This document shows positions 1 to 11,102 of a stretch of 64,000 nucleotides of DNA, piece by piece (within the stretch, counting starts at the first letter, position 1; each line of letters starts with the position of its first letter). The notes below the pieces were generated by a model, which searched no databases, was not told the origin of the DNA, and saw only the letters and a list, made by a program, of their open reading frames with translations. Both the position numbers and the translations under genes were made by a program. Source of the DNA: Mesorhizobium sp. NZP2077 (GTDB lineage: Bacteria; Pseudomonadota; Alphaproteobacteria; Rhizobiales; Rhizobiaceae); assembly GCF_013170805.1 (NCBI RefSeq), contig NZ_CP051293.1, positions 3,354,001 through 3,418,000 on the forward strand. The letters are read 5' to 3'.

Positions 1-219
1 ACAGACATCTTTGAAAATAGCGCCGAGATGGCTGACATCGCCAAAGCGGCTGGGGCCTCTTATGTTTCGTTGGCTGCTCTCTTTTGCAACGATGCCGGCT
101 GTTTGACGCATGTCCCGGCAGATCGTAGCAGACTCACATCGTGGGATTACGGCCACCTCACGACTGATGGGGCGGCCATGGTGACCACATACATGGTTGG
201 ACAACAGCTATTACCCTGA
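1..219 (+). CDS. C-terminal end of an SGNH-type hydrolase/acyltransferase (5' truncated by window)
   Basis: The reading frame is open from base 1 to the TAA at 217-219, so only the last 72 residues are present. The segment contains DYGHLTTDGA near the end. This matches the C-terminal Asp-x-x-His block followed by a small-residue helix in SGNH hydrolases, including the SGNH domain fused to OafA/YrhL-type O-acyltransferases. If so, Asp and His would complete the catalytic triad with a Ser lying outside the window. The two Cys residues just upstream could form a disulfide, in keeping with a periplasmic domain. The family call rests on one motif only, and the N-terminal domain cannot be seen. Confidence 0.55.
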   Translation, partial: TDIFENSAEMADIAKAAGASYVSLAALFCNDAGCLTHVPADRSRLTSWDYGHLTTDGAAMVTTYMVGQQLLP

Positions 220-222
220 CAG

Positions 223-260
223 TAAGAGCTAGGCTGGCTGGCGGCGGCTCTTATTTCTTT
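223..260 (+). terminator. Candidate rho-independent terminator after the truncated SGNH gene
   Basis: TAAGAGC (223-229) and GCTCTTA (247-253) form a 7-bp stem, directly followed by TTTCTTT. The loop is long (17 nt), so this is a moderate candidate. It sits between two convergent genes. Confidence 0.45.
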
Positions 261-414
261 GCTGTGCCATGGTCGGTGCCACAGCGTTTTTGGTTCCAAA
301 TTCGCGGCCGATTTTTGGACCGATCCTGCATCTTCCTGCGGATTCAGAGCGTGTTTCCGCCGATTCTCACCTTTTCCCAGTTTCAGCCGGCAGATGCCAA
401 CCGATCTTGCACCC

Positions 415-4167
<3,753 letters not shown>

Positions 4168-4348
4168 GGCTGTAGTCTCCGGCATTTTTCGTTTTCAGCT
4201 TTCGTTGTTAATGGGCCGACGCGCCAGCAGCAACGCATCCCGTTGATGTTACATGCGGAAACGCAACGTTACGAAACTCATGGCCGCGTGGCGCATTGTC
4301 TCTCCGAGCGCTCACTGCAATTTGAGCGTGTATTGAAGGAGAAATATT

Positions 4349-4561
4349 ATGAAAAAGCTCATTCTGGCGTCCCTGTCCGCGATTGCCCTGCTGGGCGTCG
4401 CAGCGTGCAGCGACAGCGGCAAAGGCACTGACACCACCACCACGCAGAGCACCAATCCGCCGGCCGCGGAGCAGCCGATGAAGCCTGCGGCCCCGGTCGA
4501 CAAGTCGACCAAGCCTGCCGAGCCGGCTCCGGCAACGCCTGCTCCCGCGCCTGCGCAGTAG
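4349..4561 (+). CDS. Small Pro/Ala-rich lipoprotein
   Basis: Encodes 70 residues. A short signal sequence (MKK, then a hydrophobic run) ends in the lipobox GVAAC, so Cys20 would be lipidated after signal peptidase II cleavage. The rest is low complexity: a Ser/Thr patch (TDTTTTQST), then Pro-Ala-Lys-Glu repeats to the end, probably an extended tether in the periplasm. AAGGAG lies just upstream of the ATG, and a clear terminator follows the stop, so it seems to be a single-gene transcript. It belongs to no family I can name. Similar tiny lipoproteins are common in Rhizobiales. Confidence 0.8.
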   Translation: MKKLILASLSAIALLGVAACSDSGKGTDTTTTQSTNPPAAEQPMKPAAPVDKSTKPAEPAPATPAPAPAQ

Positions 4562-4594
4562 TTCGTAAAGCAGTGAGAGTGTCTTGGGAGGAAG

Positions 4595-4620
4595 GGCCGG
4601 CGCCTCGCCGGCCTTTTCTT
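4595..4620 (+). terminator. Rho-independent terminator after the small lipoprotein gene
   Basis: Perfect 8-bp GC stem GGCCGGCG/CGCCGGCC (4595-4602 and 4606-4613), with a 3-nt loop and TTTTCTT tail. Confidence 0.85.
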
Positions 4621-4722
4621 GCAAAGGAGCCATCGGGACCGCCAAGGCGCCTCTCGGTCGCAGGCCCGGACGGGCCGTTATTGGCTTGATAGCGGGGACC
4701 GGTTGGCTCTATGAAGCGGTCC

Positions 4723-5442
4723 ATGTCGATTTGGGATCGCCTCGGCGAGTTTATCACTCGGGTATCATCTTCAGCGACGACGGGCGTTGCCGACGTCGTC
4801 GAGGCTGTGCGAACAGTATTCTCCGGCGATGCCGACCTGCGCCGCCGCGTCGCCTTCTCGGTGGCGATGATCGCGCTTTCGGCCAAGATGGCCAAGGCCG
4901 ACGGCATCGTCACCCAGGACGAGGTGCGCGCGTTCCAGGAAATATTCGAGGTGCCGCCGAAGGAGACGCGCAACGTGGCGCGGTTGTTCGAACTTGCCCA
5001 GCAAGATGTGGCCGGGTTTGAGATCTATGCCGAGCGCATGGCGCAGATGTGCGGCTCCGGCCATTCGAACTGCGTGATGCTGGAAGATATACTGGACGGC
5101 TTGTTCCACATCGCCAAGGCCGACGGGGTGGTGCATGAGGGCGAGGGCATCTTCCTGCACCGTATCGCCGAAATTTTCCGCATCGACGAGGTGCACTACG
5201 AAGCGATCATGGCGCGGCACGTCAATCTTGGCGCCGGCGACCCCTATGTCGTGCTTGGCATCGAGCGCGGCAAGCCGTTCGAAGAGGTCAAGAAGCGGTA
5301 TCGCAAGCTGGTGTCGGACAACCATCCGGACCGGCTGATCGGACGCGGCCTGCCGCAGGAATTCATCAAGATCGCAACCACAAGGGTCGCGGCGATCAAC
5401 GCCGCCTATGAGATGATCGAGCGGGGCCTGCGGCACGCATGA
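4723..5442 (+). CDS. TerB/DjlA-like DnaJ-domain co-chaperone
   Basis: 239-residue protein with two recognisable parts. Residues about 35-165 form a helical TerB-like domain with two KADG repeats (AKMAKADGIVTQDE and HIAKADGVVHEGEG). These acidic loops are typical of TerB/DjlA proteins and are thought to bind metal. Residues about 172-239 are a J domain (DPYVVLGI ... RYRKLV) with the HPD triad at 201-203 that stimulates DnaK ATPase. No clear membrane helix is seen, unlike E. coli DjlA. An in-frame ATG lies 12 nt upstream at 4711; the start at 4723 (MSIWDRLGEF) was chosen because it matches the usual family N-terminus. The gene overlaps the following amidase by ATGA, suggesting translational coupling and a shared envelope-related role. 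Confidence 0.85.
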   Translation: MSIWDRLGEFITRVSSSATTGVADVVEAVRTVFSGDADLRRRVAFSVAMIALSAKMAKADGIVTQDEVRAFQEIFEVPPKETRNVARLFELAQQDVAGFEIYAERMAQMCGSGHSNCVMLEDILDGLFHIAKADGVVHEGEGIFLHRIAEIFRIDEVHYEAIMARHVNLGAGDPYVVLGIERGKPFEEVKKRYRKLVSDNHPDRLIGRGLPQEFIKIATTRVAAINAAYEMIERGLRHA

Positions 5443-6194
5443 GCGGCTTCCTGCCCGACGAGCCGAGCGCCGAGGTCAGGGTATCGCCGAATTTCGGGCC
5501 GCGGCGCGACGCGCCGGGACCCGATATGATCGTGCTGCACTATACCGGCATGGCGACGGGGGCGGGAGCTGAAGCCTGGCTGTGCGATCCTGCGAGCGAG
5601 GTTTCGGCGCATTATCTCGTCCATGAGAATGGCCACATCGTGCAGATGGTCAGGGAAAGTGAGCGCGCCTGGCACGCCGGCAAGAGTTCCTGGTTCGGAC
5701 GCACCGACATCAATTCCTGCTCGGTCGGCATCGAGATCGTCAATCCGGGCCATTCGTTGGGCTATCCCGGGTTCCCCCGGCGCCAGATCGATGCGGTGAT
5801 CGGCCTGTGCAAGGGGATTGCCGGTCGGCATGCGATCCCTGCCAGGCGCGTGCTGGCGCATTCCGACGTGGCTCCGGGACGCAAGATCGATCCCGGCGAG
5901 AAATTCCCATGGGCTGCCCTGTTCAAGGCCGGTGTCGGCCATCTCGTACCAGCTGCCCCCATCAGGCGGGGGACCGCGCTGAAGCCCGGAGACAGCGGTG
6001 CCGATGTCGAGGCACTGCAATCGACGCTGGCGCTCTATGGCTATGGTGTTGAGATATCGGGCATTTTCGACCATCAGACGCGGATCGTCGTCGAGGCCTT
6101 CCAACGGCATTTCCGGCCCCGGCTGGTCGACGGGCTGGCCGACGACTCGACGATGCGCACGCTGCAAGAATTGCTTGCTTCCATGAGAAGCTGA
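5439..6194 (+). CDS. N-acetylmuramoyl-L-alanine amidase, AmpD-like, with peptidoglycan-binding domain
   Basis: 251 residues. Residues about 25-160 are an Amidase_2 domain that cleaves the MurNAc-L-Ala bond. Its zinc ligands are probably His34 (VLHYTG), His141 (VLAHSDVAPGRKIDPG) and Asp151, the AmpD arrangement. Residues about 180-250 form a PG_binding_1 domain (LKPGDSGADVEALQ ... FDHQTRIVVEAFQ). No signal peptide is evident, which favours cytoplasmic recycling of anhydro-muropeptides as in AmpD; the binding domain resembles the AmiD/AmpDh side of the family, so cellular location is open. It overlaps the upstream DnaJ-domain gene by 4 bp. Confidence 0.88.
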   Translation: MSGFLPDEPSAEVRVSPNFGPRRDAPGPDMIVLHYTGMATGAGAEAWLCDPASEVSAHYLVHENGHIVQMVRESERAWHAGKSSWFGRTDINSCSVGIEIVNPGHSLGYPGFPRRQIDAVIGLCKGIAGRHAIPARRVLAHSDVAPGRKIDPGEKFPWAALFKAGVGHLVPAAPIRRGTALKPGDSGADVEALQSTLALYGYGVEISGIFDHQTRIVVEAFQRHFRPRLVDGLADDSTMRTLQELLASMRS

Positions 6195-6403
6195 CCCGGG
6201 TCAAAGCGCTGCCCAACTAATCTTCCCCCCGTCAGGTTACAAACTGTCACTCAAAGTGACTTGCCCCGCCTTCATTGGCGCCAATTGAGGCTTCAAAGGG
6301 GAATTCGTACAGTTTGTCGGATGTCTAACCCCCCGGATGTTCCGATACTAATCAAGCAGCGCCGCGCGAACATCTTCGCGTCGTCCAGACAGAACAGGAT
6401 CAC
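6195..6403. other. Intergenic leader before the lytic transglycosylase gene
   Basis: No coding sequence is supported here. It contains a small hairpin GTCACT-CAA-AGTGAC (6247-6261) and a perfect 12-bp palindrome ATTGGCGCCAAT (6273-6284). Either could be a terminator remnant for the amidase gene or an operator for the next gene; neither has a T-tract. Confidence 0.4.
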
Positions 6404-7105
6404 ATGCAGAAATTGACCGTTGCAACGGCAGCTCTTGCTGCCGGCGTAATGACTTTTGCCTTCAACGCGGCCGACGCCGCGCCGGTAAGCCCACGGGCCG
6501 ATCAGGGGCTCGTCGCGGGGACCGCCAAGGGCAAGGTCATTTCGGCCAAGCGCAGCAGGAGTGTGAAGGCAAGGGCGAAGCAGGCTTCCGCAAAGGCGAA
6601 AAAGGCCAGCTGGACCAAGGCCAAGAAATCCATCGCCAAGGCCAAGCTTGGCCGCAAAACCATCGACATGACGACCACGGCATCGATCGGCCTTAGGAAC
6701 GTGGCTGCGTCGACGGCAGCGGTGGCCAGCAGCGGCCAGTATTCCGCGATCGTCGCCCGCTATGCGGCGAGCTATGGCGTTCCAGTATCGCTGGCTCATG
6801 CCGTCATTACGATCGAGAGCAACTATCGACCGAACATGGTCGGCAGCGCCGGCGAGATCGGCCTGATGCAGATCAAGCCGGCGACGGCGCGCATGATGGG
6901 TTACAACGGCTCGGCCAAGGGGCTGTTCGATCCCGACACCAACATCAAGTACGGCATGAAGTATCTGGCCTTGGCGCAAAACCTTGGCGGCGGCACCACC
7001 TGTGGCACGATCCTGAAATACAATGCCGGCCATGCCGCGACGCGGATGAACCCAATCTCGGCCGCCTATTGCAGCAAGGTCAAGGTTCAGATGGCGGCGC
7101 TTTGA
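6404..7105 (+). CDS. Secreted lytic transglycosylase (SLT domain) with Lys/Ala-rich linker
   Basis: 233 residues. A signal peptide covers about residues 1-26, cleaving near AADAA. A strongly basic, histone-like linker follows (about 40-86, repeated K/A/S residues). The C-terminal SLT domain (about 113-233) has TIESNYRP, with catalytic Glu138, and the family motifs GEIGLMQIKPATA and YNAGH. The enzyme should cut MurNAc-GlcNAc bonds in the periplasm, leaving 1,6-anhydroMurNAc ends. The basic linker may hold it to anionic wall or DNA-like polymers; that is inference. A strong terminator follows the stop codon, and rnpB starts about 80 bp downstream. Confidence 0.88.
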   Translation: MQKLTVATAALAAGVMTFAFNAADAAPVSPRADQGLVAGTAKGKVISAKRSRSVKARAKQASAKAKKASWTKAKKSIAKAKLGRKTIDMTTTASIGLRNVAASTAAVASSGQYSAIVARYAASYGVPVSLAHAVITIESNYRPNMVGSAGEIGLMQIKPATARMMGYNGSAKGLFDPDTNIKYGMKYLALAQNLGGGTTCGTILKYNAGHAATRMNPISAAYCSKVKVQMAAL

Positions 7106-7119
7106 TTGCAAGTTGCGAG

Positions 7120-7144
7120 AGCCGGCGGACAAGCCGGCTTTTTC
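7120..7144 (+). terminator. Rho-independent terminator after the lytic transglycosylase gene
   Basis: AGCCGGC (7120-7126) pairs with GCCGGCT (7133-7139) around a 6-nt loop, followed by a run of T. It separates this gene from rnpB. Confidence 0.85.
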
Positions 7145-7181
7145 ATTTGCGTTTTCCCGGCTGAACCCCTTTATACGCCTT

Positions 7182-7580
7182 GCCAGCTGGCTGGGCGGCC
7201 GCACTCGCAAACGCCGAAAGGCCGCGAGTGAGGAAAGTCCGGGCTCCATGGAGACACGGTGCCGGTTAATGGCCGGCGGGGGCGACCCCAGGGAAAGTGC
7301 CACAGAAAGCAAACCGCCACGACTTTGTCGGGGCAAGGGTGAAAGGGTGGGGTAAGAGCCCACCGCGCGACTGGCAACAGGAGCGGCACGGTAAACCCCA
7401 CCGGGAGCAAAACCGAATAGGGGCGGTGCGAGGGGAAAACCCTCGAGGGCTGTTTCCGGCTCACCGTCCGGGTAGGTTGCGTGAGGCGCATGGCAACATG
7501 CGCCCAAGATGAATGGCCGCCACGTTCTCGTCCCGCAAGGGGCGAGGGCCATACAGAACCCGGCTTACAGGCCAGCTGGC
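7182..7580 (+). ncRNA. rnpB: RNase P RNA (class A)
   Basis: Catalytic RNA that matures tRNA 5' ends together with RnpA protein. The bacterial core is recognisable: GAGGAAAGTCCGGGCTCCAT near the 5' end, CAGGGAAAGTGCCACAGAAA, the GGTAAACCCCACCGGGAGCAA block and the 3' core ACAGAACCCGGCTTACAGGCC. The outer ends GCCAGCTGGC at 7182-7191 and 7571-7580 pair as helix P1 and set the limits to within a few bases. A candidate promoter is TTGCGT (7147-7152), an 18-nt spacer, then TTATAC (7171-7176), giving a start close to P1. Open frames crossing this region on either strand are chance events. Confidence 0.95.
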
Positions 7581-7707
7581 AGTTTCTCCCCGAAGAGAAA
7601 TCCTTTGAGATCAGCGGGTTGCGCCCTCGGGCGCGCCTGTCGATTCAAATCTTTTCAGCTGCTCGCCGATAGGAACCAAGCTCGACCGTCACGTGAAGCT
7701 GGTGCGG

Positions 7708-8823
7708 TTAGCCGCTGATCTTGTCCAACGATGTTTCGATCGCCTTCCAAAGCTCTTCCACCGGTTCACAGCCTATCGAGAGTCGTACAAAGCCGGGCGG
7801 CACCGCGTCGCCTCGCTTCGAACGCCGCTCGGCCGACGTGTGGACGCCGCCGAAGGAGGTCGCGGCCTCGATCGGTTGGCAATTGTTGATGAAATCCTCG
7901 GCCTTGTCCTCCGAGGCGAGTTCGAATGAGATGAGGAAGCCGAAGCGTTCCATCTGGGCGCGGGCGAGGTTGTGCGAGGGATCGCTTTCGAGGCCCGGGA
8001 AGCGCAGGCCGCTGACCGCTTTGTGGCCTTGCAGTCGTCGCGCGATCACTTCCGCCGAGGAACACATGCGGTCAAAGCGCACGTCGAGCGTTTCCAGGCC
8101 GCGATGCACCAGCCAGGCTTCGAACGGCCCCGGAATGCCGCCGGCGGTCTCGCGCCAGCCTCTCACGGCCGAGATGATCGCTTCATCGCGGCTGGCGACG
8201 TGGCCGAACAGCACGTCGGAATGGCCATTGGGCGCCTTGGTGTCGGCTGCAACGACGATATCGGCGCCGTGGTCGAGCGGCCGCTGGCCGAAAGGCGTCA
8301 TCGTCGTGTTGTCGACGACGACAATCGCGCCGGCCCGGTGAGCGGCCTCGGCGACGGCGGTGATGTCGCAGATGTCCAATCTCGGATTTGAAGGGGTTTC
8401 GACGTAGGCGAGGCGATAGCCCTCGAAGCCGTCGTCGAGGAAAGTCGATGTCGGTCGCAGATCGAAGTCGATGCCGAACGGTTTCAGGAAGCGCTCGGCC
8501 AGCGCCCTTGTGGCGTGATAGCCGTCCGAAGGCAAAAGGATGCGGTCGCCGGATTTCAGCAGCCCGAAAAACACTGCCGAGATTGCCGCCATTCCAGAGG
8601 GGAAGCCGACACATGGCGCGTCTTCCAGATGCGCCAGCATGTGCTCGACTGCATCCCAGGTCGCGTTGCTGTAACGGCCATACTGACTGTAGCCGGTCCC
8701 ATCTCCCGGGTTGTGGAAGATGGCGGCCATGGTCAGCGGCAACGGAATGGGGTCGCCTTTGGCAAGGTTGTCGCGGCGCAGATGGGCGAGGGACGCGGCG
8801 CGTGACCTGGCTGTTTCGGACAT
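7708..8823 (-). CDS. Cys/Met metabolism PLP-dependent enzyme, cystathionine gamma-lyase-like
   Basis: 371 residues of the MetB/MetC/CGL fold. FPSGMAAISAVFF is the conserved SGMAAI region binding PLP phosphate. VVVDNTT carries the Asp that contacts the pyridine nitrogen. ADTKAPNGHSD carries the Schiff-base Lys in the family TK-x-x-x-GHSD setting. It should work in transsulfuration or sulfur amino acid breakdown; cystathionine gamma-lyase is most likely, but beta-lyase and gamma-synthase share the fold. The ATG at 8823 was chosen over an in-frame TTG at 8832; AAGG lies about 10 nt upstream of the ATG. It is divergent from mraZ, with a 407-bp spacer between them. Confidence 0.87.
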   Translation of the reverse strand: MSETARSRAASLAHLRRDNLAKGDPIPLPLTMAAIFHNPGDGTGYSQYGRYSNATWDAVEHMLAHLEDAPCVGFPSGMAAISAVFFGLLKSGDRILLPSDGYHATRALAERFLKPFGIDFDLRPTSTFLDDGFEGYRLAYVETPSNPRLDICDITAVAEAAHRAGAIVVVDNTTMTPFGQRPLDHGADIVVAADTKAPNGHSDVLFGHVASRDEAIISAVRGWRETAGGIPGPFEAWLVHRGLETLDVRFDRMCSSAEVIARRLQGHKAVSGLRFPGLESDPSHNLARAQMERFGFLISFELASEDKAEDFINNCQPIEAATSFGGVHTSAERRSKRGDAVPPGFVRLSIGCEPVEELWKAIETSLDKISG

Positions 8824-9230
8824 GGATTTCAAACCTTGTTGCTAAGCGGAAGAGACGGCTGACGCTATGCGCGGCGGCCGTGCGCGGCAAGCCGCCTCCG
8901 GTTGGGCCAAAGCGCTCTAAACGCTTCGTTAGGCTTAATGATCCATAAAGACGGGACGTGCCGTAACGGCTGCTCGGATTGGTCGCGATGCGCGTGTTTG
9001 TGAAGCCTATTCCCGTTGACGCCCATAGTACCCCATGATATCCCATTCGAACACTCAAGCTTTCGTTCCGTGTCAGGGTAAAGCGTACGCCAATCGGGCA
9101 GCCGCGGCGGCTGCGCGTTTGCCGTTTCTTGGCCATGTGGACGGGATGGGTGCGGGGCAGGGAACGCGCAGCAGTGGCGCGTACGAGACGATGAAGAGGG
9201 GTGCGGCGGCGCAAGCGGCTGTAGCATTTA
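8824..9230. other. 407-bp divergent spacer between the PLP enzyme gene and mraZ
   Basis: No supported gene. It contains the mraZ control region (separate entry at 9016-9045) and an apparent mRNA leader of about 180 nt before mraZ. Short open frames here lack ribosome binding sites and look random. Confidence 0.6.
9016..9045 (+). promoter_or_regulatory. Candidate dcw-cluster promoter with triple MraZ box
   Basis: Three xCCCA pentamers, GCCCA (9021-9025), CCCCA (9031-9035) and TCCCA (9041-9045), are each separated by exactly 5 nt. On the minus strand this reads TGGGN repeated with a 10-bp period, the arrangement bound by MraZ in E. coli. TTGACG (9016-9021) overlaps the first box and could be a -35 element, with a weak -10 (TATCCC, 9039-9044) after 17 nt inside the boxes. 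Binding here would let MraZ regulate its own operon. The repeat is directly visible; promoter placement is inference. Confidence 0.7.
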
Positions 9231-9689
9231 ATGGACCGGTTTCTGTCGAACACGGTGAGCAGGATCGATGCGAAGGGGCGGGTTTCCGTTCCGGCGCATT
9301 TCCGCGCCGTCGTACAGAAGCGCGGCTATTCGGAACTCTACGCATTGCGCTGCCTGGACCTGCCGGCGATGGATGTCGGCGGGCTCGACCTGCTCGATCG
9401 CTACGAGCAGCGCATCGCACAGGAAGATCCCTTCCTGCAGACGGCGGACGACATGTCGTTCTTCTGCCATGGCGATGGAACCTTCCTGAAACTCGATCAG
9501 GACGGCCGCATCACGATGACCGATTTCATTCGCGAGCACACGGGCATCTCGGCGGAGGTGGCCTTTGTCGGGCGCGGCAATTTCTTTCAGATATGGGAGC
9601 CGGGACGGCTTGCGGCCTATGGGGCGCAGGCGCGGGCCAGGCTTTTGCAGCTTCGGCAGGGGACGAAGCCTGGGGAGCGACCGGAATGA
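9231..9689 (+). CDS. mraZ: Transcriptional regulator MraZ
   Basis: 152 residues with two AbrB-like (SpoVT) swapped-hairpin domains. The first has [16 protein letters not shown] (about 11-26). The second carries [17 protein letters not shown] (about 86-102), the DGR-I sequence type that contacts DNA. MraZ forms a ring-like oligomer and binds tandem TGGGN repeats in front of its own operon; such repeats occur 186-210 bp upstream. It is the first gene of the division and cell wall cluster and overlaps rsmH by 4 bp (ATGA). No strong Shine-Dalgarno is seen, but the MDRFLSNTV start is typical of Rhizobiales MraZ. Confidence 0.95.
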   Translation: MDRFLSNTVSRIDAKGRVSVPAHFRAVVQKRGYSELYALRCLDLPAMDVGGLDLLDRYEQRIAQEDPFLQTADDMSFFCHGDGTFLKLDQDGRITMTDFIREHTGISAEVAFVGRGNFFQIWEPGRLAAYGAQARARLLQLRQGTKPGERPE

Positions 9690-10702
9690 TGGCGGGCCAC
9701 GGCGATGATATCCACGCCGTTGGCGGATCGGTCCGCCACATTCCGGTCCTCCTTGGCGAAGTGCTCGAGGCACTGGCGCCAGCGCAGGGCGACATCATCA
9801 TCGACGGCACGTTCGGCGCCGGCGGCTACACAAAAGCCATTCTGGCGACCGGGGCTTCCGTCGTCGCGATCGACCGCGACCCCGACGCCATCGCGGCCGG
9901 TCGCGATATCGAGGCGCAATCGGGCGGCAGGCTGAAGCTGGTGCAGGCGCCGTTCTCGACGCTGGACGAGCATGTCGAGAGCGCCGACGGCGTCGTGCTC
10001 GACATCGGCGTCTCCTCCATGCAACTCGACCAGGCCGAGCGTGGCTTTTCCTTTCGTTTCGACGGGCCGCTCGACATGCGCATGGCGCAGGCGGGCCTGA
10101 GTGCCGCCGATGTCGTCAACAGTTTCAAGCCTGGCGACCTTGCCCGCATCTTCGGCTTCCTCGGCGAGGAGCGTCACGCCGGGCGCATCGCACGCATGAT
10201 CGAGGCGCGCCGCGAAAAGAAGCCGTTCGAGCGTACGCTGGAATTGGCCGATGCCATCGAGACGCATATCGGCCGCGCGCCGAAGGACAAGATCCATCCG
10301 GCAACCCGCGTCTTCCAGGCGCTGCGCATTTTCGTCAATGACGAGCTTGGCGAACTGGCCAAGGCCTTGTTTGCGGCCGAGCGCGCGCTGAAGCCGGGCG
10401 GGCGGCTCGCCGTGGTGACGTTCCATTCGCTGGAAGACCGCATCGTCAAGCGCTTCATCGCCGACCGGGCCGACGTCGCCACCGGTTCACGTCACCTGCC
10501 CGAGGCACATGCGCGCACCGCCACCTTCCGCAAGGCCGGCGGCGGCGTGACGGCTGATGATGCCGAGGTCGCGGCCAATCCGCGCGCCCGCTCCGCCAGG
10601 CTGCGCGCCGCAATCCGCACCGATACGCCGGCGCGCGGCGGCGATTTTTCGATTTTCGGCCTTCCAAAGCTTCCCGGCATCAACCTGCCGGGGGAGAGGT
10701 AA
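9686..10702 (+). CDS. rsmH: 16S rRNA (cytosine-1402-N4)-methyltransferase
   Basis: 338-residue SAM-dependent enzyme that methylates N4 of C1402 in the ribosomal P site. [13 protein letters not shown] opens the family signature. [15 protein letters not shown] is the SAM-binding loop, [19 protein letters not shown] is the RsmH hallmark, and [15 protein letters not shown] lies near the C-terminus. The start is the first of two adjacent ATGs (9686, 9689); the ATGA at 9686 overlaps the mraZ stop. A longer open frame upstream in this phase is only read-through across mraZ in another frame. Confidence 0.96.
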   Translation: MMAGHGDDIHAVGGSVRHIPVLLGEVLEALAPAQGDIIIDGTFGAGGYTKAILATGASVVAIDRDPDAIAAGRDIEAQSGGRLKLVQAPFSTLDEHVESADGVVLDIGVSSMQLDQAERGFSFRFDGPLDMRMAQAGLSAADVVNSFKPGDLARIFGFLGEERHAGRIARMIEARREKKPFERTLELADAIETHIGRAPKDKIHPATRVFQALRIFVNDELGELAKALFAAERALKPGGRLAVVTFHSLEDRIVKRFIADRADVATGSRHLPEAHARTATFRKAGGGVTADDAEVAANPRARSARLRAAIRTDTPARGGDFSIFGLPKLPGINLPGER

Positions 10703-10706
10703 GCAC

Positions 10707-11102
10707 GTGTTCCGTACCAGCGACATTGTCCTGATCGCCGTCATGGTTTCGGCGGCGGCCCTGACCTACAAGACCAAGCGCGAGGCCGAGGATCAGCTGG
10801 CAGCGGTGCAGAAGATCCATACCCAGATACGCTATGAGGAGGAGACGATCGACCTGCTCAAGGCCGACTGGAGCCTGCTTACCCAGCCGTCGCGGCTGCA
10901 GAAGCTCGCCGAACTCTACAAGTCGCAGCTCGCACTCGAGCCGGTCAGCGCACGCCAGATCGTTGGCTTGGGCGACCTGCCGGCCAAGGCGCTCGACATT
11001 CAGGACATCCTGAAAGGACGCCAGGACAGCATGGCTGACAATTCCGGCAAGGCGCCGTCTGGCGACAAGGATCCCGTCGTGACCGGAGACATCGCCCAAT
11101 GA
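10707..11102 (+). CDS. ftsL: Cell division protein FtsL
   Basis: 131-residue bitopic membrane protein. One transmembrane helix lies at about residues 6-22, followed by a coiled-coil-like periplasmic stretch (TKREAEDQLAAVQKIHTQI). FtsL joins FtsB and FtsQ in the complex that activates FtsWI. The gene starts with GTG at 10707, behind a strong GGGGGAGAGG ribosome binding site, 4 nt after the rsmH stop. The C-terminal tail past residue about 100 is polar and probably disordered. It overlaps ftsI by ATGA. Sequence conservation in FtsL is low, so position and topology carry most of the identification. Confidence 0.9.
   Translation: MFRTSDIVLIAVMVSAAALTYKTKREAEDQLAAVQKIHTQIRYEEETIDLLKADWSLLTQPSRLQKLAELYKSQLALEPVSARQIVGLGDLPAKALDIQDILKGRQDSMADNSGKAPSGDKDPVVTGDIAQ

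Noticed and set aside
6293..7552. A 419-codon minus-strand frame across the transglycosylase and rnpB
   Set aside because: It covers RNase P RNA and is antisense to a real gene; no family match.
8865..9227. A 120-codon minus-strand frame before mraZ
   Set aside because: No ribosome binding site or family signal; it overlaps the MraZ boxes and control region.
10557..10706. Longer N-terminus for ftsL
   Set aside because: The extension lies inside rsmH in another frame; the GTG at 10707 has a strong ribosome binding site and gives a normal FtsL.
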